Shown here in pieces: positions 27,842 to 36,469 of a stretch of 64,000 nucleotides of DNA (positions are counted from its first letter, which is position 1; every line of letters begins with the position of its first letter). The DNA comes from Bacillota bacterium (lineage in GTDB: Bacteria > Bacillota > UBA4882 > UBA8346): positions 93,440 through 157,439 of the forward strand of contig JAFABB010000034.1 in the NCBI GenBank assembly GCA_023426245.1. Reading direction: 5' to 3'. A model generated the notes under the pieces. That model was not told the origin of the DNA and did not search any database. It saw nothing but the letters and a program-made list of their open reading frames with translations. A program made the position numbers and the translations under genes.

Positions 27842-29299
27842 ATGAAGACGACTAACTTGAAACACAAAAAATGGCTAATGTATTGTATCTTACTTTGTAT
27901 TTCCTTTTGCTTCTGGAATGCTCCCCAAGGAGCCTTGGGCGCAGAATCCCAAAACACCTTGACCGTGAGTGATTTGGTCGAACAAAATTTGGGCTCCCTT
28001 GAACTTCCTCAAGTTGAGGGGCCGCTCTATTTAGAATACTCGTTGCCGAAGAGCCACTTCTATATCGGCGAACGGGTCCCGGTTACAGTTACCCTTTATG
28101 TCGGTAATATTGTGGTCAACAATGTAGATCCGCCGATATTGCATCAACCTGAATTTATACTGGATTCAGCCGGTAATTCCTCTCAACAGAAATTGCGAAT
28201 TAACGGCCGTTCTTATCAAGTGATAAAATTTCCATGTTTGCTTAGTCCTTTACAAACAGGCTCCTTTAAACTCGGCCCCATCACTACTACTCTCTATCTC
28301 CCAACGACAACCGGCAAAAAACGGACAATGGATATAACTGCACAGCAAGTCAGGGTAAAGGTCTCCAACGTGCCAATTCAGGGCAGACCGGATCATTTTT
28401 CGGGTGGGGTCGGTAATTTTCAACTAAGTGTTTCCGCTAACCCGCCCCGGGTAAAATTAGGTGAACCAGTTACCATTCGGATGGTTCTCTCGGGATCCGG
28501 CAACCTCCAGGTTATATCAGCGCCTTTTTGGGAAAACTCTAAAGGTTTTAAAGCTTATAGCCCTTTAAGAAAATCCGATCTATCCACTGCAAGCAAAGTT
28601 ACATTTGAACAAATCGTGATTCCTGTGGAAAAACAGGTCAAAAAAGTCGGCCCGTTTACTTTTGTTTATTTTAATCCCAATACCGGAAAATACCAACAAA
28701 TTGCAGCCCCTTCCCTCTCTATTTCCGTTAAGGACAATCCGGGATTTAAAAATGATCTGCACGATCCGACTACCCAAAACCCGACTCAATCAAAAATGAT
28801 TTCTATTCGGAAAGAACTTGGAATATTATACTCGATGGGATGGCAATGGCTGAAAGACCCCCGCTTTTGGATTTTACAACTTCTACCTCTGTTGTTGCTA
28901 CTTGGAACAATCATTTACCGCAGGCATGTCGAATTCATGAAGTCGGATTCCCCCCGTGCCCGGGCCATTCGTTCCAATAATATGGCCAAGGAACAAATGG
29001 CTTCAGTCCAACTCTTGTCCGAAGAAGGCCTTTTTGATGAGATTCCTGAGCAGTTACATCAAATCATCCGGGAGTTCCTGGCTGAAAGATTTGAACTTGC
29101 CGCTGCAGGTATGACTGGATCTGTGGTCAATAAACTTACTGATAAGGGAATTCGTTCTAACATCTTACAAGACATTCAATATTTTTTTGAACAATACGAT
29201 TCTCACCGTTTCGCCCATTTGAATTTTACAAAGGAAGAAACCATAGCGCTTACGGAGAAAATCAAAAATATTTTAGCTTCTTTTGATGAAACCCACTAG
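27842..29299 (+). CDS. batD: BatD-like oxygen-tolerance protein
   Basis: 485 residues. Signal peptide to about residue 34; two immunoglobulin-like BatD repeats (YIGERVPVTVTLYVGNI near 70 and LGEPVTIRMVLSGSGNL near 210); a membrane helix about 343-360 (LLPLLLLLGTIIYR); and a cytoplasmic helical tail (QLHQIIREFLAERFELA) like that of the lipoprotein gene upstream. ATG 27842 follows GGAAGGAACCAAA. BatD is predicted to act in the periplasm with the VWA proteins. Confidence 0.88.
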   Translation: MKTTNLKHKKWLMYCILLCISFCFWNAPQGALGAESQNTLTVSDLVEQNLGSLELPQVEGPLYLEYSLPKSHFYIGERVPVTVTLYVGNIVVNNVDPPILHQPEFILDSAGNSSQQKLRINGRSYQVIKFPCLLSPLQTGSFKLGPITTTLYLPTTTGKKRTMDITAQQVRVKVSNVPIQGRPDHFSGGVGNFQLSVSANPPRVKLGEPVTIRMVLSGSGNLQVISAPFWENSKGFKAYSPLRKSDLSTASKVTFEQIVIPVEKQVKKVGPFTFVYFNPNTGKYQQIAAPSLSISVKDNPGFKNDLHDPTTQNPTQSKMISIRKELGILYSMGWQWLKDPRFWILQLLPLLLLLGTIIYRRHVEFMKSDSPRARAIRSNNMAKEQMASVQLLSEEGLFDEIPEQLHQIIREFLAERFELAAAGMTGSVVNKLTDKGIRSNILQDIQYFFEQYDSHRFAHLNFTKEETIALTEKIKNILASFDETH

Positions 29300-29326
29300 C
29301 CCGAAGTAACTTATTACAATCGATAC

Positions 29327-29342
29327 GCCCGGTTAACCGGGC
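29327..29342 (+). other. Palindrome between batD and batE
   Basis: GCCCGGTTAACCGGGC is a perfect 16-bp palindrome followed by CTTTGAACCTTTATCTCTT. It could be a weak attenuator or processing hairpin ahead of the last gene of the operon. Confidence 0.45.
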
Positions 29343-29379
29343 CTTTGAACCTTTATCTCTTAGCAGAGGAGAAAAGCAG

Positions 29380-30177
29380 ATGACATTCAAAAAAATCAAG
29401 TTATGCTTCCTATTTACCCTATTGGTGTTAGGCAGTTTTAGCCTTAGCTTTGCTTCCGAATCCCGGCTGTCGATATCTAATGATACAGCTCTTTTTCTAC
29501 AAGCCAATCAGCTTTATGAAAAAGGTGACTATGGCAATGCCGCAGAAATTTACGGGAAAGTCATTGCCACGGGTAAAGAAAACGGGACTATCTATTTTAA
29601 TTTAGGGAATGCGTATTTGAAACTGAATCAGAAGGGACTGGCTATATTAAATTATGAAAAAGCCCGGCGTTTCATCCCTTATGATAAAGGCTTACAAACC
29701 AATCTAAATTTGGCCTTGCAAGGGGTCAATGAAGGTGAAATCAACTGGGGCCGTGTGTTTTACTCTTCAATAACACATTGGGTTCCTCTGAATTGGTTAG
29801 CCTTAGGTTGCTCAATTTGTTTGTATATCTTGATTTTGCTAATCATTGTTTGGATACTCTTCCCGGCCCGGGTTACAAAGGATTACGGAAAAGCCGGTTT
29901 ATGGTATAAAACCTCGCTCTACATTATTTCCTGCTTTTTATTGGTTTTCGTTTTCATGACGACGATTACATTTTTGGATCAGCACCAAACACAAGCCGTA
30001 GCCATTAAAGGAAACGCTCCCGTGCTGAGCGAACCAAAACCTGAAGGAACTTCCTATTTCAATCTGGACGAAGGAAGCCGGGTTATTGTCAGCTCGGTCA
30101 AAGGAAATTGGTTATTAATCCGAAGACAGGATGGTAAGCGGGGATGGGTAGAACGGCAAAATCTTGAATTTTTATAA
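29380..30177 (+). CDS. batE: TPR and SH3 membrane protein, BatE-like
   Basis: 265 residues. Signal peptide; TPR repeats about 30-110 (QANQLYEKGDYGNAAEIYGK, TIYFNLGNAYLKLNQKG); two membrane helices about 145-165 and 180-205; and a C-terminal bacterial SH3 domain (APVLSEPKPEGTSYFNLDEG ... GWVERQNLEFL). This order is typical of BatE. ATG 29380 follows GAGGAGAAAAGCAG. It is the last gene of the operon; a terminator follows at 30204. Confidence 0.87.
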   Translation: MTFKKIKLCFLFTLLVLGSFSLSFASESRLSISNDTALFLQANQLYEKGDYGNAAEIYGKVIATGKENGTIYFNLGNAYLKLNQKGLAILNYEKARRFIPYDKGLQTNLNLALQGVNEGEINWGRVFYSSITHWVPLNWLALGCSICLYILILLIIVWILFPARVTKDYGKAGLWYKTSLYIISCFLLVFVFMTTITFLDQHQTQAVAIKGNAPVLSEPKPEGTSYFNLDEGSRVIVSSVKGNWLLIRRQDGKRGWVERQNLEFL

Positions 30178-30203
30178 AAAGAAAATAAACTTTTAGTACT
30201 GCC

Positions 30204-30243
30204 AATCTCCCTTTCCCTGTAAACAGCCTGAGAAAGGGAGATT
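30204..30243. terminator. Bidirectional terminator after the Bat-like operon
   Basis: AATCTCCCTTTC (30204-30215) pairs perfectly with GAAAGGGAGATT (30232-30243). It lies between converging genes. Confidence 0.75.
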
Positions 30244-30306
30244 CTTAATTCTTGATATCACGGAAATACGATTAATTACCGATATTCTCAATTTTATATT
30301 TGGAAT

Positions 30307-31596
30307 TTATGTTTTCACAATTCTCACTTTGGCAATTCTACGCTCTTCAACGACTTCGACTTGAAAGACGATATTACGATATTCCACGATTGGTTTTTCA
30401 TCTTCACTTGGAATTCGTCCCAATTGTGCAACGACAAAACCGGCCAAAGTGTCATAGTCACCCTCCGGGAGTTTTATATCCAGCAAATCATTGATGATAC
30501 CCAAACCGACATGCCCATCCACCATTAAAGTCGAATTATCGACTCGCTCGATTTCCTTAGTTTCTTCATCATGTTCATCAAAGATATTGCCGACTATCTC
30601 TTCAATCAAATCTTCGATGGTAATAATCCCGGCAGTACCACCGTATTCGTCAATTACTATGGCCATATGAATTTTATTCTTCTGAAGTTCCTTAAAAAGA
30701 TCATCGGTTTTTTTGGAAGAAGGCACAAAATAAACATCCCGGATAATTTTTTTCAAAGAAAAATCCGTCTGATTTGTATCTTTTAATACGGGGATCAAGT
30801 CCTGAACATGCAAAATACCGACAATACTATCGATATTTTCATCATATACCGGCATTCTCGAAAACTTTTGACAAACCAATAAATCAATGACTTCATCTAA
30901 ACTGGCATCCAATGATAAAGCATATACATCGGTCCGATGAGTCATTACTTCCGAGACCGTAGTATTATCAAATTCGAAAATATTATTAATCATCTCTTTT
31001 TCGGTTGTCTGAATAACCCCTTTTTCCTGACCAACCTCAACCATCAAACGGATTTCCTCTTCGGAGATTTTTTCTTCATGCACAGCAGGGTTACCACCAA
31101 AAAGCTTAATGACAAAGTTTGTGGAGATACTTAAGAATTTCACAAACGGTGCGGTGATTTTTGAAAGAATATAAATAGGCTTTACGGCAAACCGGGAAAT
31201 CTGTTCCGGCTTTTGCATTGCCAGGCGTTTGGGAACCAATTCTCCCAAGACCAGCTGAAAATAGGACAAAATAATTGTAATCAAAATGACTGCCGCAAAT
31301 TTAATAACAGATAGTTCTAAAGGCCAACCCAATCCTTTAATCCATAAGGTCAATTGATCCGCAAAACCTTCAGCTGCCACTGCACTAGCCAGTAATCCCG
31401 CTAAAGTCACACCCACCTGGATTGTTGCCAAAAATTTACTGGGTTCACCAATCAAATTTTGAAGAAATTTAGCCTTCTCGTCCCCTTCCTCTGCCTTCTT
31501 ACGAATTTTAACAGCATTAACTGAAATGATGGCAATCTCTGAAGCGGCAAAAAAGGCATTCATGCCAACTAGTATAAGTAAAATGATTACGTGCAA
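30307..31596 (-). CDS. CorC/HlyC-type CNNM transporter with CBS domains
   Basis: A membrane protein of the HlyC/CorC family, associated with Mg2+/Co2+ export. DUF21 membrane domain about 1-185 (four helices, ATIQVGVTLAGLLASAVAAE, VLGELVPKRLAMQKPE), a CBS pair about 205-335 (VMTHRTDVYAL, FSRMPVYDENIDSIVGILHV, DEYGGTAGIITIEDLIEEIVG) and a CorC_HlyC domain about 350-429. ATG 31596 follows GGGAGGATTTTTTCTTTGC. The 160-nt leader has its own promoter and a terminator-like hairpin, so regulation by attenuation is likely. Confidence 0.93.
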   Translation of the reverse strand: MHVIILLILVGMNAFFAASEIAIISVNAVKIRKKAEEGDEKAKFLQNLIGEPSKFLATIQVGVTLAGLLASAVAAEGFADQLTLWIKGLGWPLELSVIKFAAVILITIILSYFQLVLGELVPKRLAMQKPEQISRFAVKPIYILSKITAPFVKFLSISTNFVIKLFGGNPAVHEEKISEEEIRLMVEVGQEKGVIQTTEKEMINNIFEFDNTTVSEVMTHRTDVYALSLDASLDEVIDLLVCQKFSRMPVYDENIDSIVGILHVQDLIPVLKDTNQTDFSLKKIIRDVYFVPSSKKTDDLFKELQKNKIHMAIVIDEYGGTAGIITIEDLIEEIVGNIFDEHDEETKEIERVDNSTLMVDGHVGLGIINDLLDIKLPEGDYDTLAGFVVAQLGRIPSEDEKPIVEYRNIVFQVEVVEERRIAKVRIVKT

Positions 31597-31757
31597 AGAA
31601 AAAATCCTCCCTAAAATGTCTAGACTAATAATAAAAAAGACCTGACAATCGTGTGATCGCTAAGTCTTTACAGTAATACTCCTATAAGCAAACCAATTAA
31701 CTTTCTATCCAACGAGTGCATCCTTCGTCTTTTTTTATTCAGTATAACCGTTGTAAT
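31597..31757 (-). promoter_or_regulatory. Attenuator-like leader of the CorC-type gene
   Basis: A transcribed leader of about 160 nt. It ends in a hairpin (31636-31669; AAAGAC...GTCTTT outer stem, imperfect inner pairs) with six Ts immediately after it on the minus strand, 40 nt ahead of the start codon. Upstream of it another small stem (ACGA...TCGT) forms near 31720. It does not match the M-box, NiCo or yybP-ykoY patterns that I know. Confidence 0.55.
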
Positions 31758-31763
31758 AATTAA

Positions 31764-31792
31764 AATATATACCAATTAATGTCCAAAGTCAA
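31764..31792 (-). promoter_or_regulatory. Sigma-A promoter of the CorC-type gene
   Basis: TTGACT (31787-31792) and TATATT (31764-31769) with an exact 17-nt spacer on the minus strand. Confidence 0.75.
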
Positions 31793-31822
31793 GAAACATC
31801 CCGGATTTATTCAATTCAAAAT

Positions 31823-31938
31823 GGGCTGTCTCAAAAATAACTTAAAATCAATAAGATATACAATATATAGCTGCGTTGAATAATCAAACATTTATCTATC
31901 GTATATCTCGATCGATAATCTTCCTTTTGAGACAGCCC
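31823..31938. mobile_element. 116-bp MITE with IS1182-like ends
   Basis: Perfect 14-bp terminal inverted repeats GGGCTGTCTCAAAA (31823-31836) and TTTTGAGACAGCCC (31925-31938) enclose AT-rich DNA with no coding capacity. The same 14 bases begin the insertion sequence at 63878. No clear target duplication is seen. It lies just past the stop of the coiled-coil membrane gene and upstream of the CorC promoter, and may serve as a terminator for the former. Confidence 0.75.
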
Positions 31939-31956
31939 CTTACGGAATCCTCGAAA

Positions 31957-32958
31957 TTAGTTCTTTTTATTGGTATTTACTTTTATATTTGTACCACTAT
32001 CCGCCTCTTTAATTACATTAACCGTACTCATCGCTGCTTCAATCAATTTTTGCAATTTCTCGGAATTATAGGAAACCGAGTCAGCATTGGATTGTATGAA
32101 AGACAGGTTGCTTTCAAATTTCTGGTTAATCTGTTTATACTGCTCTTCAGCTTTATCAATGGTATCTTTCAATTTGACGGCTATCTCAGCGGTGGCTTTG
32201 GAATTTCCTTTTGATTCATAGTATTGTTGAACCAATTGATTATACTCTTTTGACTTCACTGCAAAACCTAGAAATCTTTTTTGCTTCGGTAATGGCATAT
32301 CACCACCGGCATTATTGCTGTTAATCGTTTCGTATAAATCTTTAAACGAATCCAATACCTTCTCATATTCCTTGCCGACGAAACGGATGGCGTTGATGTT
32401 ATCTGTTAACATCCGGATATCGGAAGTCATTAGAGTATGCCCAGATTTGATATCTCCTAAGCTATTCCGGAGTCGACCCTGAAACTCATTTAAAATTTCC
32501 TTGGAATTGTCCTTCGGAATTAATTTTTCCAGCGTGTTATTTTCGGCCAACCCTTTCCAAGTACGGACTTCCTGATCCGAAAGTTTATAGTCCCCTTTCG
32601 CTTTTTCCAAAGCCTTTTGCATCTCTCGTGTGGTGCCGAAAACTTTATTTTTCCAATCTGCTAAAGCCATTTCTTTCGCATAAAAGGAGCGGATCCGGTT
32701 GATTTCCGCCTGTTGTACCGACTTCATTTCTGCGATTTTCACTTTAGCGGCATTATTGGCGGCTGTAATTTTATTGTTGGAAACCAAAAACATTACAGTA
32801 AATAGTACGAGGTAAATCAGAACCAACGTTGAAATTGACAAAATATAACGTTTGGCAATAACTTCACCATTTTTCTTGGCCAACCAAAAATTAACTCCAT
32901 AAAGAATACCGCCCGTAACAACAGCAATACCCAAAATTACCAGGAATACCGAAAACAT
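31957..32958 (-). CDS. Membrane-anchored coiled-coil protein of unknown function
   Basis: 333 residues; I do not recognise the family. Two N-terminal membrane helices (about 3-25 and 40-62) are followed by a long, almost entirely helical charged region (about 68-325) with coiled-coil character and few aromatic residues. Its asparagine-rich end is SGTNIKVNTNKKN. The topology resembles envelope spacers or signalling proteins without a known catalytic site. ATG 32958 follows CAAGGAGGTATTTAT. It lies downstream of dnaB on the same strand with a 119-bp gap. Confidence 0.8.
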   Translation of the reverse strand: MFSVFLVILGIAVVTGGILYGVNFWLAKKNGEVIAKRYILSISTLVLIYLVLFTVMFLVSNNKITAANNAAKVKIAEMKSVQQAEINRIRSFYAKEMALADWKNKVFGTTREMQKALEKAKGDYKLSDQEVRTWKGLAENNTLEKLIPKDNSKEILNEFQGRLRNSLGDIKSGHTLMTSDIRMLTDNINAIRFVGKEYEKVLDSFKDLYETINSNNAGGDMPLPKQKRFLGFAVKSKEYNQLVQQYYESKGNSKATAEIAVKLKDTIDKAEEQYKQINQKFESNLSFIQSNADSVSYNSEKLQKLIEAAMSTVNVIKEADSGTNIKVNTNKKN

Positions 32959-33077
32959 ATAAATACCTCCTTGTTTTAGTAATTTCTCCTAATAGATTAC
33001 GGTATTTTATGGCAAATTCCTGCTTTTTACATTAAAATCCCACTCTCATTTTAAAAATTTAAACCAATCATAACAAT

Positions 33078-34430
33078 TTAAGGCTTACGAAATTTTTCCA
33101 AACCTACAAATTTACTAAACTCCTTTTGAAATAATAAATCAACCGTTCCTACCGGACCATTTCTTTGTTTGGCAATAATTAATTCGGTGATATTTTTCTT
33201 ATCCGTCTCCGGATTATAATAATCTTCACGGTAAAGAAAAGCGACTAAATCTGCGTCTTGTTCCAAAGAACCGGATTCCCGGAGATCTGAAAGGTTAGGA
33301 CGTTTATCCGTACGTTGTTCGACTGCCCGTGACAACTGGGATAATGCAATGACCGGAACATGCAATTCTCTGGCAAGGGCTTTTAAGGTACGGGAGATAT
33401 CCGATACTTCCTGCTGGCGGTTTTCACTACGGCCCTTACCATTACTCTGCATCAATTGTAAATAGTCGATCACAATAAGTCCCAAACCATGTTCTGCCTT
33501 AATACGGCGGGCTTTGGCACGAATATCCAAAGCCGTAACTCCTGGTGTATCGTCGATAAACATAGCGGCCTCCGATAAGCTTCCAAGGGCATGCGACAAA
33601 CGGGGCCAGTCGCTGTCCATTAAAGTACCGGTCCGAATTCTCTGATTATCGACTCCAGCTTCTGAACATAATAATTTCAGCGCCAGTTGTTCTTTGGACA
33701 TTTCCAAACTAAAAACAATAACCGGTATTTTTTGATCAACTGCGGCTGATTGGGCGATATTTAATGCGAAAGTCGTCTTCCCCATACTGGGCCTGGCTGC
33801 CAATATAATGAGATCGGAGGGTTGTAGTCCAGCCGTCATTCGGTTTAAATCGGTAAATCCAGTCGGAAGTCCGGTGACGCCCCCCTTTGATTCATAGAGC
33901 ATTTCAATCCGTTCAAACGTTTCAATTAAGATATTCCGCAAGCTCACGAATCCTTTTGTATTCCGTCGCTGGGTTACCTGAAAGATTTGTTTTTCAGCTT
34001 CATCCATTATTACATTGACTTCTTCCGCACCCTCATATCCCATACTGATGATATTGGAAGCAACCGTTATAATGGAGCGCAGTAAGGATTTTTCCCCTAC
34101 AATCCTTGAATAATACTCAATATTGGCCGCAGTGGGAACGGCATTTGCAAGAGCAGTCAAATAGGGAATACCACCGACTTTATCCAGCATATTGCGGCGG
34201 GTTAATTCCTCAGATACCGTAATAATATCAATGGGTTCACCTTTATTCGATAAATGAACGATGACTTCAAAAATAACCCGGTGAGCTTCCCGATAAAAAT
34301 CTTCAGCCTTAAGTATTTCAATCCCTTTCTCAATTGCTTCTTTCTCCAGTAACATCGAGCCTAAAGTTGACCTTTCGGCATCGATATTTTGCGGGGGTAT
34401 CCGGTCAATGATTCCATTACCAATGCTCAT
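33078..34430 (-). CDS. dnaB: Replicative DNA helicase
   Basis: Unwinds DNA at the replication fork as a hexamer. ATG 34430 follows GGAGGTTCAAA and gives MSIGNGIIDRIPPQNIDAER, the family start; the longer frame is rejected. N-terminal DnaB domain about 12-115 (STLGSMLLEKEAIEKG); RecA-like domain with Walker A ARPSMGKTTFALNIAQ, Walker B VIDYLQLM, and SQLSRAVEQRTDKRPNLSDL. No intein insertion. 450 residues. It lies near rplI and rpsF, the classic Firmicute neighbourhood. Confidence 0.97.
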   Translation of the reverse strand: MSIGNGIIDRIPPQNIDAERSTLGSMLLEKEAIEKGIEILKAEDFYREAHRVIFEVIVHLSNKGEPIDIITVSEELTRRNMLDKVGGIPYLTALANAVPTAANIEYYSRIVGEKSLLRSIITVASNIISMGYEGAEEVNVIMDEAEKQIFQVTQRRNTKGFVSLRNILIETFERIEMLYESKGGVTGLPTGFTDLNRMTAGLQPSDLIILAARPSMGKTTFALNIAQSAAVDQKIPVIVFSLEMSKEQLALKLLCSEAGVDNQRIRTGTLMDSDWPRLSHALGSLSEAAMFIDDTPGVTALDIRAKARRIKAEHGLGLIVIDYLQLMQSNGKGRSENRQQEVSDISRTLKALARELHVPVIALSQLSRAVEQRTDKRPNLSDLRESGSLEQDADLVAFLYREDYYNPETDKKNITELIIAKQRNGPVGTVDLLFQKEFSKFVGLEKFRKP

Positions 34431-34558
34431 TTTGAACCTCCATGATTGTCTAATTAAGAAATGAAACAAATATCAATCGGAACCTTCTATTGGGGCGGCA
34501 GGGAAAATAAATTTATTACCGAACAAATTACACATAATAAATATGAGGAGAAACAATA

Positions 34559-36238
34559 ATGAAACGTTATATCTTGATTATTGGGATCTTGCTATTTCTG
34601 GTGCCCCTAAACTCCCAGGCTGCTTCAACCAACTTTTTAATTATGGACCAACTTTCAAACCAAGTCACTATTGTGGGTTCGGATTTTGAACCATTGTATT
34701 CTTTTAAAGCCGGGCCTGGTCCGAATGTATTGAAACCTCTCCCCGATGGAAAAGGGTATGGATTACTTTGCAACGGCTCTAAAAATTTATTAGGCAATGT
34801 TAGTACTCCGGGGGTATTATTTATTCTAGATTCCAATCTTCATCCCACCGGACAAAAAATTAACTTACCGGGACTGGTGGTTCAGAATTATTTTTTAAAA
34901 GCCTCTTCAACCTGGATTATAATTACTCAAAATAAAACCGCTAATTCATTAAACAAATTCAAGGCCACTGTTACCCTTGTTGATTTGAAAAGCGGTACTG
35001 AGACTTATTTTGAAATAAACTCCATCCCGACATCTTATCAATTCAATTCTGATTGGAGTCTATTGGCACTGACGGTTCTCGCTTCCAGTGATAAAAGTAT
35101 TCCTGCTCAATGCCTAATAATCGATCTCAATCTCCGGACCATGCAGTCCTACCCCGTATCGGCAAATCCCGGTGGAATCTATTTTATCAACGAGCATAAA
35201 ATCCTGGTTGCTTGTAGTGGTTTTGGAAATCCCTCCCGATACTCTTCGGCGTTCCCAATTGAACGTTTAGATAAACCTGTCAATGCTTCTTTACATTGGA
35301 TCGATATCAAAACCGGTCAGGAGCAAATAACCTCTCTGGGCTATTCCCCGATCGTTGTCGTTCAAGATCAAAACATAACGGATACATTTTATGTAGCAAG
35401 CTGTGATACGATTGACAGTAATGTGTCGCAAAGTACTTTTGCCCAGTTCAGTGATGGTACCCTGCGTTCGGAACTTAAACTTCCCACGGATATTGTACAA
35501 TTGACCCCGGTAAAGGATGGCAACATCGGTTTATATGGCCGTCATAATTTTTATATCATACATTCTGTAGACGGAAAAATTCTCAATCATTTTTCCTATG
35601 ATTTGGAAATTAAGAACTTATTACTCAATGACGACAAAAGCGAAGGTTATGTCACTGCTGAAAACAGTAACTATATTGACAAAATCGATCTGACTACCGG
35701 TAAGCTTCAATTCAAATTCAAGATCAGTTCCTCTTTGTTTGGCGGAATAGGTATTTCCGGGTTATTTCCTCAAAAACTGCCGCCTGTTATGGGCATGATA
35801 CCCCCCCTCGACGACAGCGCCAATTTTGTATCCACTAATAATCGGTTCCTGATGACTGATGATCGTAACCGTTTATACACTCTTGCCACCAGAAGCGAGG
35901 TCAATGGTGTTGATTTGAGTACCGGGCTTCAAATTTCTTCCTGTAAGTTCAATATGGGAAAATCTTTCGGAATTCATTTTACGCCCGATAAAAAATTGAT
36001 AGTCGTAGAAACTGATACTATCTGGTATTTACTGAACCCGGAACAAAAGAAGCCGGTTTTTTCGCTTCCACTCTCGAGTGCGAATACTTTTTCGCAGACC
36101 GCCTATTATAGCCCTGATGGCTCCATTCTGGCGATACAAAACAATGGCTATTTTTATTTCGTCGATTGCCAAAATGCACGGCTAGCCGGAAAACTGCGAA
36201 CTAAACACCAAAAAGCAGTGATTGCTTGGTTGCCCTAA
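34559..36238 (+). CDS. Secreted beta-propeller-like protein of unknown function
   Basis: 559 residues. A signal peptide (about 1-21, ending SQAAS) is followed by repeated beta-strand units of the WD40/YVTN type, such as FLIMDQLSNQVTIVGSDFEP, YVTAENSNYIDKIDLTTGKL and YYSPDGSILAIQNNGYFYFV. No catalytic motif or anchor is evident. ATG 34559 follows GAGGAGAAACAATA. It runs opposite to the surrounding replication and ribosomal genes, which suggests later insertion into that cluster (inference). Confidence 0.8.
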   Translation: MKRYILIIGILLFLVPLNSQAASTNFLIMDQLSNQVTIVGSDFEPLYSFKAGPGPNVLKPLPDGKGYGLLCNGSKNLLGNVSTPGVLFILDSNLHPTGQKINLPGLVVQNYFLKASSTWIIITQNKTANSLNKFKATVTLVDLKSGTETYFEINSIPTSYQFNSDWSLLALTVLASSDKSIPAQCLIIDLNLRTMQSYPVSANPGGIYFINEHKILVACSGFGNPSRYSSAFPIERLDKPVNASLHWIDIKTGQEQITSLGYSPIVVVQDQNITDTFYVASCDTIDSNVSQSTFAQFSDGTLRSELKLPTDIVQLTPVKDGNIGLYGRHNFYIIHSVDGKILNHFSYDLEIKNLLLNDDKSEGYVTAENSNYIDKIDLTTGKLQFKFKISSSLFGGIGISGLFPQKLPPVMGMIPPLDDSANFVSTNNRFLMTDDRNRLYTLATRSEVNGVDLSTGLQISSCKFNMGKSFGIHFTPDKKLIVVETDTIWYLLNPEQKKPVFSLPLSSANTFSQTAYYSPDGSILAIQNNGYFYFVDCQNARLAGKLRTKHQKAVIAWLP

Positions 36239-36305
36239 AGTGCCGGTTACCCTAGAGTGCTGGTCAGCCAAAGTGCTGATTGGCTCAGAGTATTGGGTTA
36301 CTTTA
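36239..36305 (+). repeat. Four degenerate tandem repeats of about 17 bp
   Basis: Starting directly after the propeller stop, units beginning AGTGCCGGTTACCC, AGTGCTGGTCAGCC, AGTGCTGATTGGCTC and AGTATTGGGTTACTT follow one another. They do not code and are too degenerate and too few for a CRISPR array. Confidence 0.45.
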
Positions 36306-36405
36306 AAAGATAATCCCAGCTCACCTCATTATTCTAGGGAAAGCCGGGCTGAATTAATCTCATCAAGTACCTTTTAAAGACAGCTGCATAGGTGAATTTA
36401 GTGAT

Positions 36406-36464
36406 AAAGATATACGATATATAACAGTTTGTTTAGTCAACAATGTTATATACTGTATATCTTT
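36406..36464. terminator. Long inverted repeat between converging genes
   Basis: A 21-bp left arm (36406-36426) pairs with 36444-36464 with two mismatches; both arms end in AAAGATATAC-type sequence and the loop is about 17 nt. It follows the propeller gene and abuts the lonC stop. It probably ends both transcripts; a MITE origin is possible because the centre of the 31.8-kb element has similar GATATAC words. Confidence 0.6.
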
Positions 36465-36469
36465 TAATT

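Noticed and set aside
31597..31757. M-box or T-box leader upstream of the CorC-type gene
   Set aside because: No AGGGTGGNACCGCG T-box sequence and no M-box core. Kept only as an unclassified attenuator.
36239..36305. Short CRISPR-like array
   Set aside because: Four degenerate 17-bp units in direct contact, without spacers, and no cas genes.
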